NCBI GenBank assembly: GCA_900239685.1 | Contig: OENT01000467.1 | Coordinates: forward strand, 1-64,000 | Direction: 5' to 3' | Source: Rotaria macrura | Lineage: Eukaryota > Rotifera > Eurotatoria > Philodinida > Philodinidae | DNA length: 64,000 nt | Shown: piece by piece, positions 12,301 to 25,000 of the stretch | How positions within the stretch are numbered: position 1 is the stretch's first letter | Layout: every line of letters begins with the position of its first letter | Notes under the pieces: model-generated | Told to the model about the DNA's origin: nothing | The model's input: the letters and a program-made list of their open reading frames with translations, nothing else | The model's database searches: none | Position numbers and translations under genes: made by a program

Positions 12301-14290
12301 TAGCTCGGAGAAAAACATATTTTTCTTCTAATCGGGCTAAAATCTTTTTCGACGACCGATACAATAATCACTCAATCGTATTGCATTATGCTCTTAAAAG
12401 TATCCTTTCTTCAAATAATAGACACTCTGTATGCACAGAATCACATGTCTTGATTAATTATCTATAATTTAGATTACATGGGCAAAGATAATATCCATCA
12501 ATCAATCAGTGTCAAAACTTTTCAACCAGTCTTCTCCAAAATTGTAGTTCAATTCATAATGCAATCGAGTTGTGAAGGATTGATTCATATCGATACAAGT
12601 TTTAATTTGGGCTTGTATTTAAATTTCGATAGAAAATTTTAACACGACTCTCCTATCTTGTGAGCAGATTAAACGGTGACATGAAAAATAGAGAAATCAT
12701 CAAAAGAAATGAATCATTCAAAGCATATTGAATAATGCAATTATTTAGTTACGCATGTTGTCTTAAAGGTGACTCTATACGATTTCGACTATTCATGTGT
12801 AAACCTTTCTATATTTTGTTTACCCAGGAGTAACCTAACTAAATTAATACAGTAGGCGGTACACATCAATTATATGGGAATCATTATCTATTGATGTATT
12901 AGAAAATTACGCTAGAAGAATATATTATATCGCTACAGTGGACTTTGGAAGTTTTTCAGCGAATATTGATGTCAATTAAAACGGCACTCAAAGGAAATCT
13001 CTGTCAGTCTCATTTAGAGCTCTGGTCTATCTATCGTCAGTATTTCAGTATTAACTTAAATGATGTATTTCGACGGCCACATACAAACGTTTGATGTTCA
13101 TTAAAAACGTAGAAAATGCAGACAGATGCGTGATCAACAAAACAATAAACAAATAACGTCAATTGAGACCTTCGTTTGGTTTGAGCTGTTGGTATAGTTG
13201 AGCTTTCTTTCAAAGAGACAGAGATTTATGGTCTTTAAATTATCAATCTATGTACGAATAACATTCAGTGACATGATGTTTCAATGATTCTACATAGCTT
13301 TTGTCAATAGAAACTAAGATGATTTTCTATTATTGAAAACGATTCGCTAAACATCTAGTCATAATGTATCGGTTGTACGCTAATCAATTAGTATATTCGT
13401 AGAGTAAACCATCACGCGATCTAACAGTTATCAAGTCATATGAATCTTGAAGCTTATAGGATAAGTAATTCATCTTAAAGTGAATGCTTTTTTTGATTGC
13501 ATTCTACATGAATTGTTGTACCAGTTCAAATATGACCCCAGTCTTGGTATCCATTTCTGCAAGATTTTATCAGAATTAAAATGAAGGATTTTTTTCTGCA
13601 ATGGTCATTGCTGTTTTTTGTCTGATTCACTGTCATTTTATTTGTTTTGTTTCTGCTACTCATGAAATAGCTCGAATTGCGAAAACGTTTGACAAATGCA
13701 TGTATATTTTGAATAAACTTTTGCTCATTATAATCTGAAATAAACGATAGAAACCAGTCTTTCTAACAAAAATATTTATCACAAGCAGTTAATACAGCAT
13801 TTGAAATGCCACGGTTTGAATGGACACTCTAAGATAAACCAACGATTCAATATGAAATTATACATTAAATACTGTTTGCAGCAAACTTCAAGCAGTTACT
13901 GAATTTTTCTGTTTTGAATGTTTGAATATGATTTCTGGGTGGCCTCTTCTACATTCATAAACGATTTTTTTCTTCTAGCACACAAACAAACGACTAATAC
14001 CTATCACCACTCGCAAAACGATAGCCGCAAAACCAATACGGAATAAATACCGAAAACATCGGGTCATGAGAGTGCGATAACGGTTACCTGAAATATATTT
14101 TATCCACTATCTTCCATACAAATCAAACCTATTTTTCAATAAAAACGTTTCTTTTCTTTTTCCACTGTGTTACTTTCTTTTTGTCTCTTGGTGGTTTTTT
14201 CTTAACGATTCATTATTTGACACATAAATCAAATCTAGCAAGAAGGTAAAGAGAGAAATCGTTCGACCGAAAAAACATCATCATTTCTTT
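9370..14290. other. Long intergenic stretch, no gene seen
   Basis: About 4.9 kb of AT-rich DNA. Open frames are short and lack recognisable motifs; the longest (10124-10528) is driven by T-rich and CA-rich simple sequence, including (CA)n at 10432-10442. No tRNA-like A/B-box pairs or repeat arrays were recognised. A pyrimidine tract with a run of about ten C lies at 14310-14331, just upstream of the next gene. Confidence 0.5.
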
Positions 14291-14373
14291 TTTAGTCCAT
14301 ACTCTGCCCCTCCCCCCTCTCCCCCCCCCCTATCTGTTTGCTTCAGCTCCATCCATGCATGATCGGTTGGGCC

Positions 14374-14381
14374 TATATAAA
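14374..14381 (+). promoter_or_regulatory. TATA box of the EF-hand/Gly-Ala-rich gene
   Basis: The sequence TATATAAA lies about 85 bp upstream of the ATG at 14463, a normal distance for a TATA box with a short 5' leader. It is preceded by a C-rich tract. A clear TATA element fits a strongly and perhaps tissue-specifically expressed gene. Confidence 0.55.
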
Positions 14382-14462
14382 CATTGATACTCAAGCAGAT
14401 TATCTTCACTTTCTACCTACATCAGTACCTAGTGTATTCACATCAAACCAACAGCAACAAGA

Positions 14463-16170
14463 ATGGCTAACGCTGCTTTTCAACAAGCTGATCTCAACCA
14501 CGACGGTGTTGTCAATCTCGGCGAATTCAAGCAATTCCTCGGTACGTTAATACTGTTCTATCTTCGCGCTCATGCATGTTAATCACATGCGTGTACTGTT
14601 ACTATTGTAGGCGCTGGTGCTGGCGGTTCTGGCTCTAACTGGAATTCAAGTGGTAGCTGGGGTGCTGGTGCTGGTGCTGGTGCTGGTGGATCAAGCTACG
14701 ACTATTCATCATCAGGTGCTGCTGATCTCGGTGGCTCTTATGATGCTTCGTACTCTGTAGGCGGTGGTTTCGGTGCTGGTGCTGGTGCTGGTGCTGGTTC
14801 AAACGGCTTCTCATCATACTCGAGTGGTTCTGGCTTCGGTGGTGGAGCTGGTTACAGTGGTGGAGCTGGCTTCGGTGGTGGTGCTGGTTTCTCCTCTGGT
14901 GGATCTAGCCAAGTACAATATGCTACTGATGCTCAAGGTCTCTTCATTGACTCAAACCCACAAATCATCACTCGTCCAGCTTCTGGTGGTGCACAAACGT
15001 ACACACAAAACATCAAAGTTCGATTCCTTCAACCACCACCAATCCCACCACCAGGCGTAAGCTATCTTCATCATCATTCGTGTTTTGTATCATGAAATAC
15101 TATTTTCTTTCTTACTCCAGCCACTCATCATCAAAGAAGTGCGTCCACCTCAACCACCTCCACAACCACCACTTCGCATCCGTCAACAAGCCCCATCTCT
15201 TCCATCACCACCACCACTCGTTCTCCGTGAACGACCACCTCAACCACCAGCTTCAGTTGGCCCTCAAACTGTCATCCGTCGTCTACCTGGTTTACCAGTT
15301 CCACCACGATCAGTCATCATCGAACGTCTTCCACCCCTCCCACCCAAACCACGTGAGTACTTCGATCCACTTTCTCAGTTAAGTATTGTTCCAATGGTGA
15401 TAATTTATTTCAGGTGACATCATCATCGAACGATGGGTCCCATACGGAGGTCAAGGTAAACGAAAAACCATCGTTCAACGTGCTGCTGGTGCTCAATCAT
15501 ACCCAGCACCACGTAACGTCATCATCCAATACGAAGCAGCTCAAGTTCGCGTTGTTCGTCAATTCCAAAACCTTGGTGTTGCATCTGCTAACCCAGCTGC
15601 CTATGTTCAACAATACGGTGCTCAACTTCTTGATGCCTCATCACTTCTTGCTCAAGCTCGTGCTGCTGGTGTCGTAGAAGATATCGTACGTTTATCATCA
15701 TATTCCTAACGCTATATGTAGCCATCGACTTTTCTTTGCATGTTTTTAGTCAGCTCCAAGCGGTGGTTCTTCTGTCGGCTTCGGTGCTGGTTCATACGGA
15801 TTTGAATCAGCTGGCTCTTCAGCTGGCTCTTCAGCTGGTGCTTCAGCTGGTTGGGGCAGTGGGGCTAGCTTCGGTGGATCATTAGAATCATCAAGTGGAT
15901 GGGAAGGTGGTGCCGGCTTCGGTGGCGCTAGTAGTTGGGAAGGCGGTGCCAACTTCGGTGGTGCTGGCTTTGGTGGATCATCAAGCTTCTCATCGGGTGG
16001 CGGTTTCGATGGTGCATCAGCTCTATTCACTTCTGCTGATACCAATAGCAGTGGTGGTCTCGACGCCAATGAATTCAGTAGACTCTTTGGTAGGTAATCT
16101 TGCTGATACATATAATTTTTCATAAAAGCCATTATTAAATGATGTTCCTCTTTTCGCAGGTGGACATTAG
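14463..16170 (+). CDS. Gly/Ala-rich and Pro-rich structural-type protein with terminal EF-hands
   Basis: A complete gene of 459 aa in six exons: 14463-14541, 14611-15056, 15121-15352, 15414-15685, 15750-16089 and 16160-16170. All junctions are GT...AG and frames join exactly. The N-terminus is an EF-hand loop (ADLNHDGVVNLGEF). A silk-like region of GAGAGAGG and FGGGAG repeats follows, then a Pro-rich stretch with repeated VIIERLPPLPPKPR-like units. Next comes a conserved-looking segment (RDIIIERWVPYG, NVIIQYEAAQVRVVRQFQ, QARAAGVVEDI), then a second Gly/Ser-rich region with repeated AGSS and GGAGFGG. A second EF-hand-like loop (DTNSSGGLDANEF) precedes a C-terminal GGH. There is no signal peptide, so a cytoplasmic structural role is likely. 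Codon choice is strongly biased to GGT, GCT, CCA and CAA, which suggests high expression. I do not recognise a named family; the alternating hydrophobic/charged/proline pattern recalls cytoskeletal alveolin-type repeats only loosely. Confidence 0.85.
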
Positions 16171-16242
16171 GAAGGAGTTGACGACGCATCATCTGACAAG
16201 ACTACTAGCTTATCAATTTCCTATTATAAACTCAACTGACTT

Positions 16243-16248
16243 AATAAA
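16243..16248 (+). terminator. Polyadenylation signal of the EF-hand/Gly-Ala-rich gene
   Basis: AATAAA lies 73 bp after the stop codon, giving a short 3' UTR in keeping with a compact, strongly expressed gene. Confidence 0.6.
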
Positions 16249-16259
16249 AATTTAAACGT

Positions 16260-19200
16260 CTAAAACTATTTTTTTTTAGCACAAAAGAAGTTCTATTGTA
16301 TTGCATCCTATCTATTATAGTCTATTTTTAATTTCATGCTTAATACTTTTGCTTTGAATTGTCTTAGAATTTTTTTTTCTATGTTGACATGCACTGCTTC
16401 CCTTTGATTTTCCAAAATATAAGATAAAACTGCATTTAAAAATATGACTTATTCGCTGGATTTATTGTGCGTTAAACATTTTTGCCAAGGAAAACTTGAT
16501 GTTTAAAATATTGTAAGCTGAGCATGGAAAATTTATGTGCCTGGCATTTGTCACATGTACTATGTTTTCAATTTGGTGTCTGCATAACTTCGTAGAGTTT
16601 ATCGAAATTGTTCTCTCCCTATGTGATTCAATTGTGAGAAACATATTGTACATTCTTGTATCGTGAACATTTTAGACCGTACACAAAGAGAGTCGTTCTC
16701 TACTAATTTTAGTTTTATAAAGTTTCTTCAGCTAGATATAATATTATATTGAAACAACTAATTTGAACTAACTTTTCAGAGACAAGATATTAGAAATTAA
16801 CATTTTCGGGCTACTAGTTTCGGATATTTGATCGTTGAATTAACGAAAGAAATCAGAACTTTACTTATCATGTAGTGTCTCTGATATAGATACGGATCTG
16901 ACTGATATCGTGAACTCTCTCTTAATTATCAACTGAAGTTACGAAACAAAAGCTTTAGAATAGTAATACTTTTAAAAATCGCTTAGATTTTTAACAACTT
17001 GATTTAAAATGAAGTTTCGTTTCACAACTACAAGATGTTGATGCGAAATAAGTATGAGGAATAAATATTTTTTTGTTTGGGCTCTTAATTCTATCAATAC
17101 TTAGATTGTCGTAACTCTTAGAAACGAGTTACGCCCGTCGATGAGGCTCGCTTGACCCTCAACTGAATACTAGGATTTTTCGTATGACACACCGCTTTAG
17201 AATTCTCATAAGAAAACTAGTATCCAACGTTTGAGAAAGGTTATTCATGAGTCTGGATATTGATATCCGCATCAATGTCATTAGTTACGATGATGTGCAT
17301 GTTTCTGCAATACTTTTTTAAATAAATTTATCAACTCAATTCATATCTACGTAACAATATGCAACGGAAAAATAAATAAGCAACACCAAGGGAGAAGTAT
17401 TCACATGTTTCAAGAAAAGAGATTAAATTTAATTTACAAAGAGAATCAATAAAGAAGACATATCCATAACACTGAATTGGAAACGCATCATACTCCTTGA
17501 AAACTCTAATAAAAATCCATACAGCTACGAACACGTCAAGTGATAGTGTTATTTTCTAGTGTCCTTCTACAAAAATACGACTTCAATGAGCTTCTATATT
17601 AAAAAGAATCACAATTGATCAGGCCTTTAGTGGGAATACACTGCTCGAGTAATGTTCTTACTCAAAGTAATCATCGGACGAAACATCAGATTTCAATATA
17701 ATCGCATAAGTTTAGACACGTAATAACAACAAAAACTCATTTTATTGGATTCAAATCTATCTCGAATGGAATGAATCTAAATTTTATGGGTGATAGTTTC
17801 CCCCATGTGCTCTATTCACATGGCCTATACATGCAGCGGAATTATTCTCACAATTCATTCGAAAACACTTCTTAGTTAATTTGCCAATTCTGGTTTCTAT
17901 TGACTTTGACTAGATAGAAATCGTAGACATTTCTCTTTTGACTTGTAACAACCCTCAGCATTCCTTTAGTGAAATTAGCAGGGCAGTAACTAAGCGCTCG
18001 TCAGCGTCCGTCGCGCCTAGTTGCAGCTATATTTAATCATATTCTTCCATAAGATCATCCCTTTTGATTTATCATCTTACCTGATTTCAGAACTCGCTTA
18101 GTTCGACAAATCATTAGACTCATTACATGAGAATTCTCGATCGGAAACTTCAAACTGAACCTTTGTTGTCCAGCATTTCTTGTGTCTTTAATTTCATCGT
18201 CTAGCCAGCCAATCAAAGTTTCATTGAAATTCCTCATTAGCGGAATCTTAGCACAGTATTCGGAAAAAATATCTGGCTTCTATATACATTTTGTCTGAAA
18301 TTAATTTCCGATGAACTTACATTGGCAGCAACTATTCGTTCATTGGTGCCACTAATGACTAGCTAAACCATTGATTGAACGCAAGCAAATCATAACGGAT
18401 TACTGCGTATTTACCGTAATGAATGTAGTGCCGAGAAATTCCAGGAGTCAGAGGTTCTGCTGAAGAAAATGGTATCGATGGATTAATACGAAAGAGACGA
18501 TGCATTGTGAGCAGACTTGGATATCGATAATATCGAATAGACTTAGTTTTAGATTTGTGTATCACTCTTACCGTTGGAGAGTGACTGTGAGGCGTGGGCA
18601 TATATGTCCGTCTGAATCTGTTGATCTCATCCTATTTCGTAAAAATGTCCACACCCTGAACAAGCCTGCTGTAGGTTTGACGTTACTGAGATTATCGAGA
18701 CTTAAATCATTCTGATACGCCAGAATGTGCAACTCTTTTCATGGCTGTTGGAGTACAAACTCTTTTTACTTCATAACATATAAAGTTTAGCGGAGTGAAA
18801 AATCGCTCTTTTCAGAAAAATGTTCCTCCGACTACAAAACTATGAGTGAAAATTTTCAGGGACGGACAGAAGCTCTGGATTCCTAGAGGAAGATTTACGT
18901 TTGGTAAGTTTTGTAATAGTTGAAGAGTACACTGATCAAACTCTCAACTTTATTTTAATCTCCACTCTCATTTTCATTCAGAGAGATTGGCGACTCGAGT
19001 TCTAATTAAGTAATATGAAAATAAAAATCTCTTTAGTCTTTTATGATAATTAACTGTTTACAAAATCTGCTCATGAGAGATGAGCTCGTGGTCCATGTGG
19101 CATAAATAACAGTGTTTTCATTCCGACAATGGGATGGAGACACTATCTTAGATGTCCTTAAACTGGCGCAAAACGGTGGCAACTTCTTGTCCTAATTTTT

Positions 19201-19320
19201 GTCGAGTAGCAACTTATTCTATTCTAGTGTTTTACGTACTGATTTCTTCGCTACAAAATGGTCATCGTTTTCCATAAGAAATTCTTACCCTTTCTGGTAT
19301 GACTGACTATGGCATTGTCT
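16260..19320. other. Intergenic, no gene seen; two hairpins
   Basis: AT-rich DNA without supported genes. Two hairpins stand out. One is a perfect 8-bp stem, CGTAACTC (17110-17117) with GAGTTACG (17126-17133). The other is a GC-rich stem of ten base pairs with one mismatch, AACTAAGCGC (17988-17997) and GCGCCTAGTT (18013-18022). One exon-like segment (about 18858-18903, between TTTCAG and GTAAG) is too short to judge. Confidence 0.4.
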
Positions 19321-19439
19321 TCATCTAGTTGGGATTAAAAGATATTCTGTACTTACTCCGGTCGTATAGGATATATTGGCTATATGCTGTACCCATGTAT
19401 CGTACGCATGTCGATGCTATGTTATTTGACATGGGCATG

Positions 19440-19580
19440 TGCTACTTTCAAGGGAACGGGGGGCGGGGAGAAGGAAACTTCGTGCGTCGAAGCATTTTGG
19501 AAGTACCGTGGAAGTACAAGGGGAGTATGAAGGAAGTACATGACAAGTACGTAAAATATGGAAGTACGAAAGTCTACTCT
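19440..19580. repeat. Cluster of GGAAGTAC motifs
   Basis: GGAAGTAC or close variants occur about five times in 90 bp (around 19498, 19509, 19532, 19546 and 19560), next to a run GGGGGGCGGGGAG. This is the same pattern of one short motif repeated many times that marks the ends of the hAT-like elements here. No terminal inverted repeats were found for this one. Open frames on both strands through this stretch are probably not genes. Confidence 0.45.
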
Positions 19581-20030
19581 TTCTCCCTCGGCTTCTTTTG
19601 ATCCAGAATGACGGTGTTGAATGGCATCATCTAGAAAGGATATTTTATTGAACTGCATTTCATTGTAGGTAGCAAAGCGGGAGTATTTCAAAAGAATATT
19701 GAAGCATAAAAGTGTGTTTTTTCTTTTCTTCAATATTATTTTATCCTTCATTTATTGGTAGACGTCTGTTACACCCTAGTTGATTAACACGCTGATCAAT
19801 CATCTGATGAGTTTTCGTATGTACAGGTCTTTTAATTAATCATCAACGTTTGTAAAGAAAAGATAAATGAATACATAGAAAATTGTTTCTTCTAGTACAT
19901 TTTTAGCGTGTTTGCAATGAATTTTTCAACAAAGTCATCAATCAAGATGCCGGATTTATGAAAAACTTATATTTCTAATAAAACTATGTACTTTGTTCAA
20001 AGAAGAAGACTCATCGATCGACCAACTTAG

Positions 20031-20210
20031 ACTTGTACAATCGAGTAATTTAAATGGATGCCGTTGCATTTACTGCTATGATCTCGTGAAAACGCACGTT
20101 GGTACAGGTAAGTATATCAATCAGTTTTGAACTTTGAGAGTTCTTTTAACAATCCAGGCAGACTCTCTGAGACAACCGAGTGTCGTACCAGTAAAGCAGA
20201 CAGTCCATAA
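20031..20210 (+). other. Possible pair of small exons, unrecognised
   Basis: Two short open segments (20031-20107 and 20158-20210) are separated by a 50-nt stretch with GTAAGT at its start and CCAG at its end, the usual intron size in this window. One reading gives a Cys-containing peptide with CRCIYCYDLVKTHVG; another frame of the second segment is also open (ADSLRQPSVVPVKQ). Because two frames compete and nothing joins upstream, this is only a candidate for the 3' end of an unknown or decayed gene. Confidence 0.2.
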
Positions 20211-20605
20211 AGAAGGATATGTGAAAAGACGATCTAAAAATTCCCCTTGTGCGTCACATTTTTTCTTCTTATTTCGATTCAATAAAGCGTTAATTCATGT
20301 GTATGATTTTATTGTTTTGCTTGTAGTTTGGCATGCTCATCATCGTATGATCGATGTCAAAACGATTGTGCATTAAAGTATTTATACAAATAAAAGGCAG
20401 ACAGTTTTAAAAATCCTTCCGAGATTTTTCTGAACATAGATGCTAGTCTATCTTGGTCACAAAAATACATTTGGATGCCTACTTAGAAATGGAAAGTAGG
20501 AATAAAAGACAGCTCTCAAAAAACTTCAAAAATGGTGCAGTTTGCACCAGATTAAAATTAAAGGTTTTAAATTCTTAAGAACACTAACTGATCGATATGT
20601 ATCAT

Positions 20606-22001
20606 AGAGCTCCGAATGGGATCGGATGAGACAAAGACTTTGTTCCATGGGAAAAAAGTTTTCTTATTCCGTACCTTTCCGTCCCATAGAATTTAAAATT
20701 CATCGCATCCCATCTAATCGCATTGGATTTTCGTACAGTATAAGATTCTATTGCTAATCATATAAATTGCAAAATTCTCCTATTGATGAACACTTTCTTT
20801 CATTTTCACTGTTTAAAATGCAGTCTATTTTGTGAAACACGATCTGAAAGCATAGTGTTGAAGTATTTAGGGTAGAAATTTTGAACCTCCACAGGCGGTT
20901 ACAACTGACTTTGTTGAAGACAAATTGGAAGGAGCGTTGACATGATAGTTGCTAGAACTTGGATTCCTTTCGTAGACATTGCAGTTAACTAATTATTTAC
21001 CTAATTATCCTATAATTAGTTCACTAACTATCACAGATCCTGAGAGTGAAGCGTTGGATTCATCACAGGATGAGTTAGAAATCCAGGAAGAATAGAGAGG
21101 TAGAGATATTCTGTATCTCCATAAACACCTGTGAGCAGCTTCGTAGACATTGATGGCTGTTTTCATCGTGTGGTGAAGGACCACATAACGCTATAGTATC
21201 ACTAAAAGCTAAGAGCTGTTTCCGCTTTCTGAGTGTAGATGATGCATTAATGTGTAATAAACGAGAAAGTCCAGAAATAGATATATGAATAGTTTATTGC
21301 GATCAGAATCAATAGTTACATCGTGTTTCATATTTTAATCCAGAAGGGATTACGCTAATAGCTTTTAATAGATAGAAGAAAAATTAGCTTCACTTTTTAT
21401 ATCTTCGCCATTATTCAAAAAACAAGTAATAAGCACAGCAACAATGTTTTAGAACTGCATTAAATCTTACAAAAACTCGACTGTTTTTGCTTCACTTTTT
21501 ACCTGTGTAGTTCGCTGATTTTTGGGTTATTTCCATATTCAAGGATATTTTGAGTCGTAATCATTGGTGAAAGAGCTGCTCTACAGCTAGATGGTTATAT
21601 AGTGATTCTGAACGTAGGAGATAAATCATATTTTCTTTGTGAGATTCATAGGACTTTTCTCGCAAAGGACTCATTGAAATGATTCGACAATGGGAACGTG
21701 CTCTAAGATCAACTCTCAATAAAAAATAAAAATGAAAAAATAGATTGATTCTCTTTAATGTCTTCGAACGTCATCTTTTTTCCAAATGAGTCACAAACGA
21801 AAAGTCCATAGGATAACCGATGGGACGAATCTTTCATCCCATGCCATGCCATGGATTCCTGTTTGATCCCAACACATGTCCCATGGTATATTCACGACAA
21901 ATAATTCGTCCCATCCCGTTCCATGGATCCACGTTTCGTCTCAACTCGTGCCATGGGATGGATGGGACGGGATAACATCGTCCCATCCCATTCGGAGCTC
22001 T
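20606..22001. mobile_element. Candidate 1.4-kb non-autonomous DNA transposon with TIRs and GGGAT/CCATGGGA repeats
   Basis: The left end AGAGCTCCGAATGGGATCGG matches the reverse complement of the right end, AGAGCTCCGAATGGGATGGG, at all but one position over about 20 bp. Just inside both ends are multiple copies of CATGGGAT, GGGACGGGAT and CATCCCA in both orientations (20640-20730 and 21815-21990). The middle is AT-rich and has no transposase. No convincing 8-bp target duplication is present, so the insertion may be old or the exact ends displaced by a base or two. By analogy with the element at 6544-7307 a hAT affiliation is likely. Confidence 0.6.
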
Positions 22002-22009
22002 TGGCATGG

Positions 22010-25000
22010 GTGTATCTTTGGATAACAGGATGGATGTATATATACACATGCTGGATGGGAAATTTAAATTTAGCATGCTTTTTCTCTGTAGAGAAATTTT
22101 TAATTCCTATGAAAATTTCAGGTTAATCAAAATTGTACTAAGCTTTAATTTTACTTGTCGCACATATTCACACATACGTAGTTGTTGTTGGTGAGAAAGA
22201 AATAGTAAGAGATACCAAGACAAGACCTTTAATGAATGTTTTTCTTGTCTCTGTGTTCACTAAAAAGAGTGATTACTTGTCCAATATGGTGTTTTTTGGT
22301 TGAAGTTATATGTCAGCTGTCTTTTTCTTATATCTTTTTGTTCATTTTTTGTAAAAACTTTGGTTGTTTCTTGATTTTTGAGATGAAGAAAAAAGATTCT
22401 AATAAATTAATTATATGATTAAAAATTATTTTTCGAGTTATCACTGTATGTAATTCTATTTTTTATTGACGTTAATCAATCTTTTTATGTTAATTATTGG
22501 ACAATATTGATGCTCTTTTAATATTATTGTTTGCAATGCCATGCACATGTATATTATTTATTGTTCATCTGATAGTGGTGATGCTTTAATATGGTTAAAT
22601 TGAATGGGGATACAGTCTTTGCACATAGTTTTGATCGTATTCAAATATATATTTTTATTCATTATTATTGGTAATTTATTATTAATGCTCGTCAATGTAT
22701 TCACTTCTTCGGAAGACATATTTTTATCTTAAAAATATCGACATTTTCTTATTGAAAAACGTTTGTCTACTGAAAATGTCATTTTTTTGTGAGAATCGAT
22801 CAAATATAATGTCTCGTTACGAAATGATTAAAACAGGACTTAAGATTAGTTAAATTAGGTGTAAAGCAAATCGACTCAGTTTCATCAATAACTGGCTATT
22901 TTTCTCCCCTGAATTTTTTATACAGTCTTTCTTCATAACAAGGAGCCGTTCAACGGCATTTAACGATGAAAATATGCTTCTAACAGATTGTATGATCATA
23001 AATCCTTGAAAGTAGAATGGATCTCAAAACTAAGAGCAACAATCAAATCTATTACTTGATCATGATTTTACGTATATATATCTTACTGTTTTCCCATACA
23101 AGTAATATGTATGTGATACGACCAATTCTGTTACAATGACTGTACATAGATCCGGACAATTGATTGTTCAACTAACTCGGTACTGATTCTGCGCATCCTT
23201 CTGTACTGTAATAGTATCCGAACACAAGAATAGTGATACTATTTAGTTTCGTGATTCTGAGAATGATTGAAGGAAGGTTGAAAAGAAATCGGCATTGTTG
23301 TAAAACTTTAGAGGATCAAGAATTACAATTTTAAGTGTGGGCATTTTGTTCAATAACTATTATAAGCCCAAAAATCACCCCAACAACAAAAGTTCCAGAC
23401 TCGCACCAATTGTAAAATTCTAATTTAACATCCTGAATCTTTTTAATATGAAGATAAAAATATCAAATTTTAATGTTATATTTTCCGATCGCAAAGTAAA
23501 TCGGCCAAGCACGCTTTGCTTGACTTGTTGGTAGACTTAGGTCATATGTTGCAATGAGAAGCAGAGACCCAACCAAGCCGACTTGTGGATGTCGTATTAT
23601 TTCTACGCGTTGTCTATCTGGCTATCTAGACGTGTTTACCCATTTTAAGGATAATATGATAATAATGATCAAACATATTCAAACATCTCAATCTTTAAAA
23701 ATGAACTCCCGCAAGTCAGTCGAAGGACTTAGGACGATTCATGAAAACATTTTTCATTGTACACAGCGAGGAAAATCGTAACAAACGATCAATGGGCAGA
23801 AATATTCCTTTCTTGTATGTTTACCATAGGACGCCAGAGTACAACCTGAAAAGTTAACTTCAGAATGTATGTGATAGTCATCAGCAGCATTCATGTTCCA
23901 CTGAAAGCAGACCTTCACCAAGAACCGATTGACTTCAAACAAAAACAAATGCAAAGCACAAACTTAGCTTTCTCACCACAGTGAGAATTTCGTATTGTTG
24001 ATCAATTGGCAAATGAAGCTTTTATTCATCTTCCAATAACGGTGAAAATTATACATATATTGAAAATGAAGAAATATAGTGAAGCTTATACTGGTAAAGT
24101 AAACGTAATTTTGTTTAGATATAGTTCGAAAGAATTTTACAGACAAATATTTTTCTTGGTAGTATTACAGACGAGGAAAATCATCCGTAGCAACTAAGAA
24201 GTATGTCGTGGAAGAATGTGATTCTACGACAGCAGTTCTTATTAGGGTGTCAACCGATTTCAATAGTGTCAATCATCGATGAAATCGAAATATTGTTCCT
24301 CGGACATAGTGTCTAGTCTTGCTGATTTGACTGATATATCATAGATTGATGAATGAGAATAAAATGTTGTTGGAATAAAAAAGAAAATATTTTTATTCTT
24401 ACCAAAGCGGAATTTTATTTCATTCTTCTAGTGACTATTTTCTCTTCTAATTTAATTGTACAAATGTCCTACTGTTTTCTGTCAGTAACACTATTTTTTC
24501 ACTTCAATGCACTGTAGCCACTTAGCTTTGTGGAAGGAAACCAAGAAGAGCTTCTTCAACGACAAAACGTCTACGAAAATGCTTCAGTATTCGCATCAGT
24601 CTAATCAGTATTTAAATTCTCAGTCACAGGATGACTTTGGATTTTGTCTAAACGGTATTTCTTTCTCATCGAGATCTACGAAATACCAGTCAGAAACACT
24701 TCAAATGTCATCTTTCAGAAAGGAGCTTTCTCAATCGATATACAGCAGTTAGAGTTTCTTGTTACATGTTTTTAGAGAATTTTCTCGTGTAAAAAGATCT
24801 CCATCTAAATTTACGAAAACCAACGTGATCAATAAACATGCAAACTGTTGTGAAATGCAGTCGAATATCATCACAGCTCGAATATAACCAGTATACACGA
24901 GTTAGTGGCGATATCCAACACTTGCCCGCCCTATAGAATCAACATATAAAATGTAACTGATTCTACTAGAGATTATTTTTGCCTGTTGTCTGAAACTTAT

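Noticed and set aside
19329-19751. Open frames of 90 aa (+) and 109 aa (-)
   Set aside because: Both cross the GGAAGTAC repeat cluster and lack domains.
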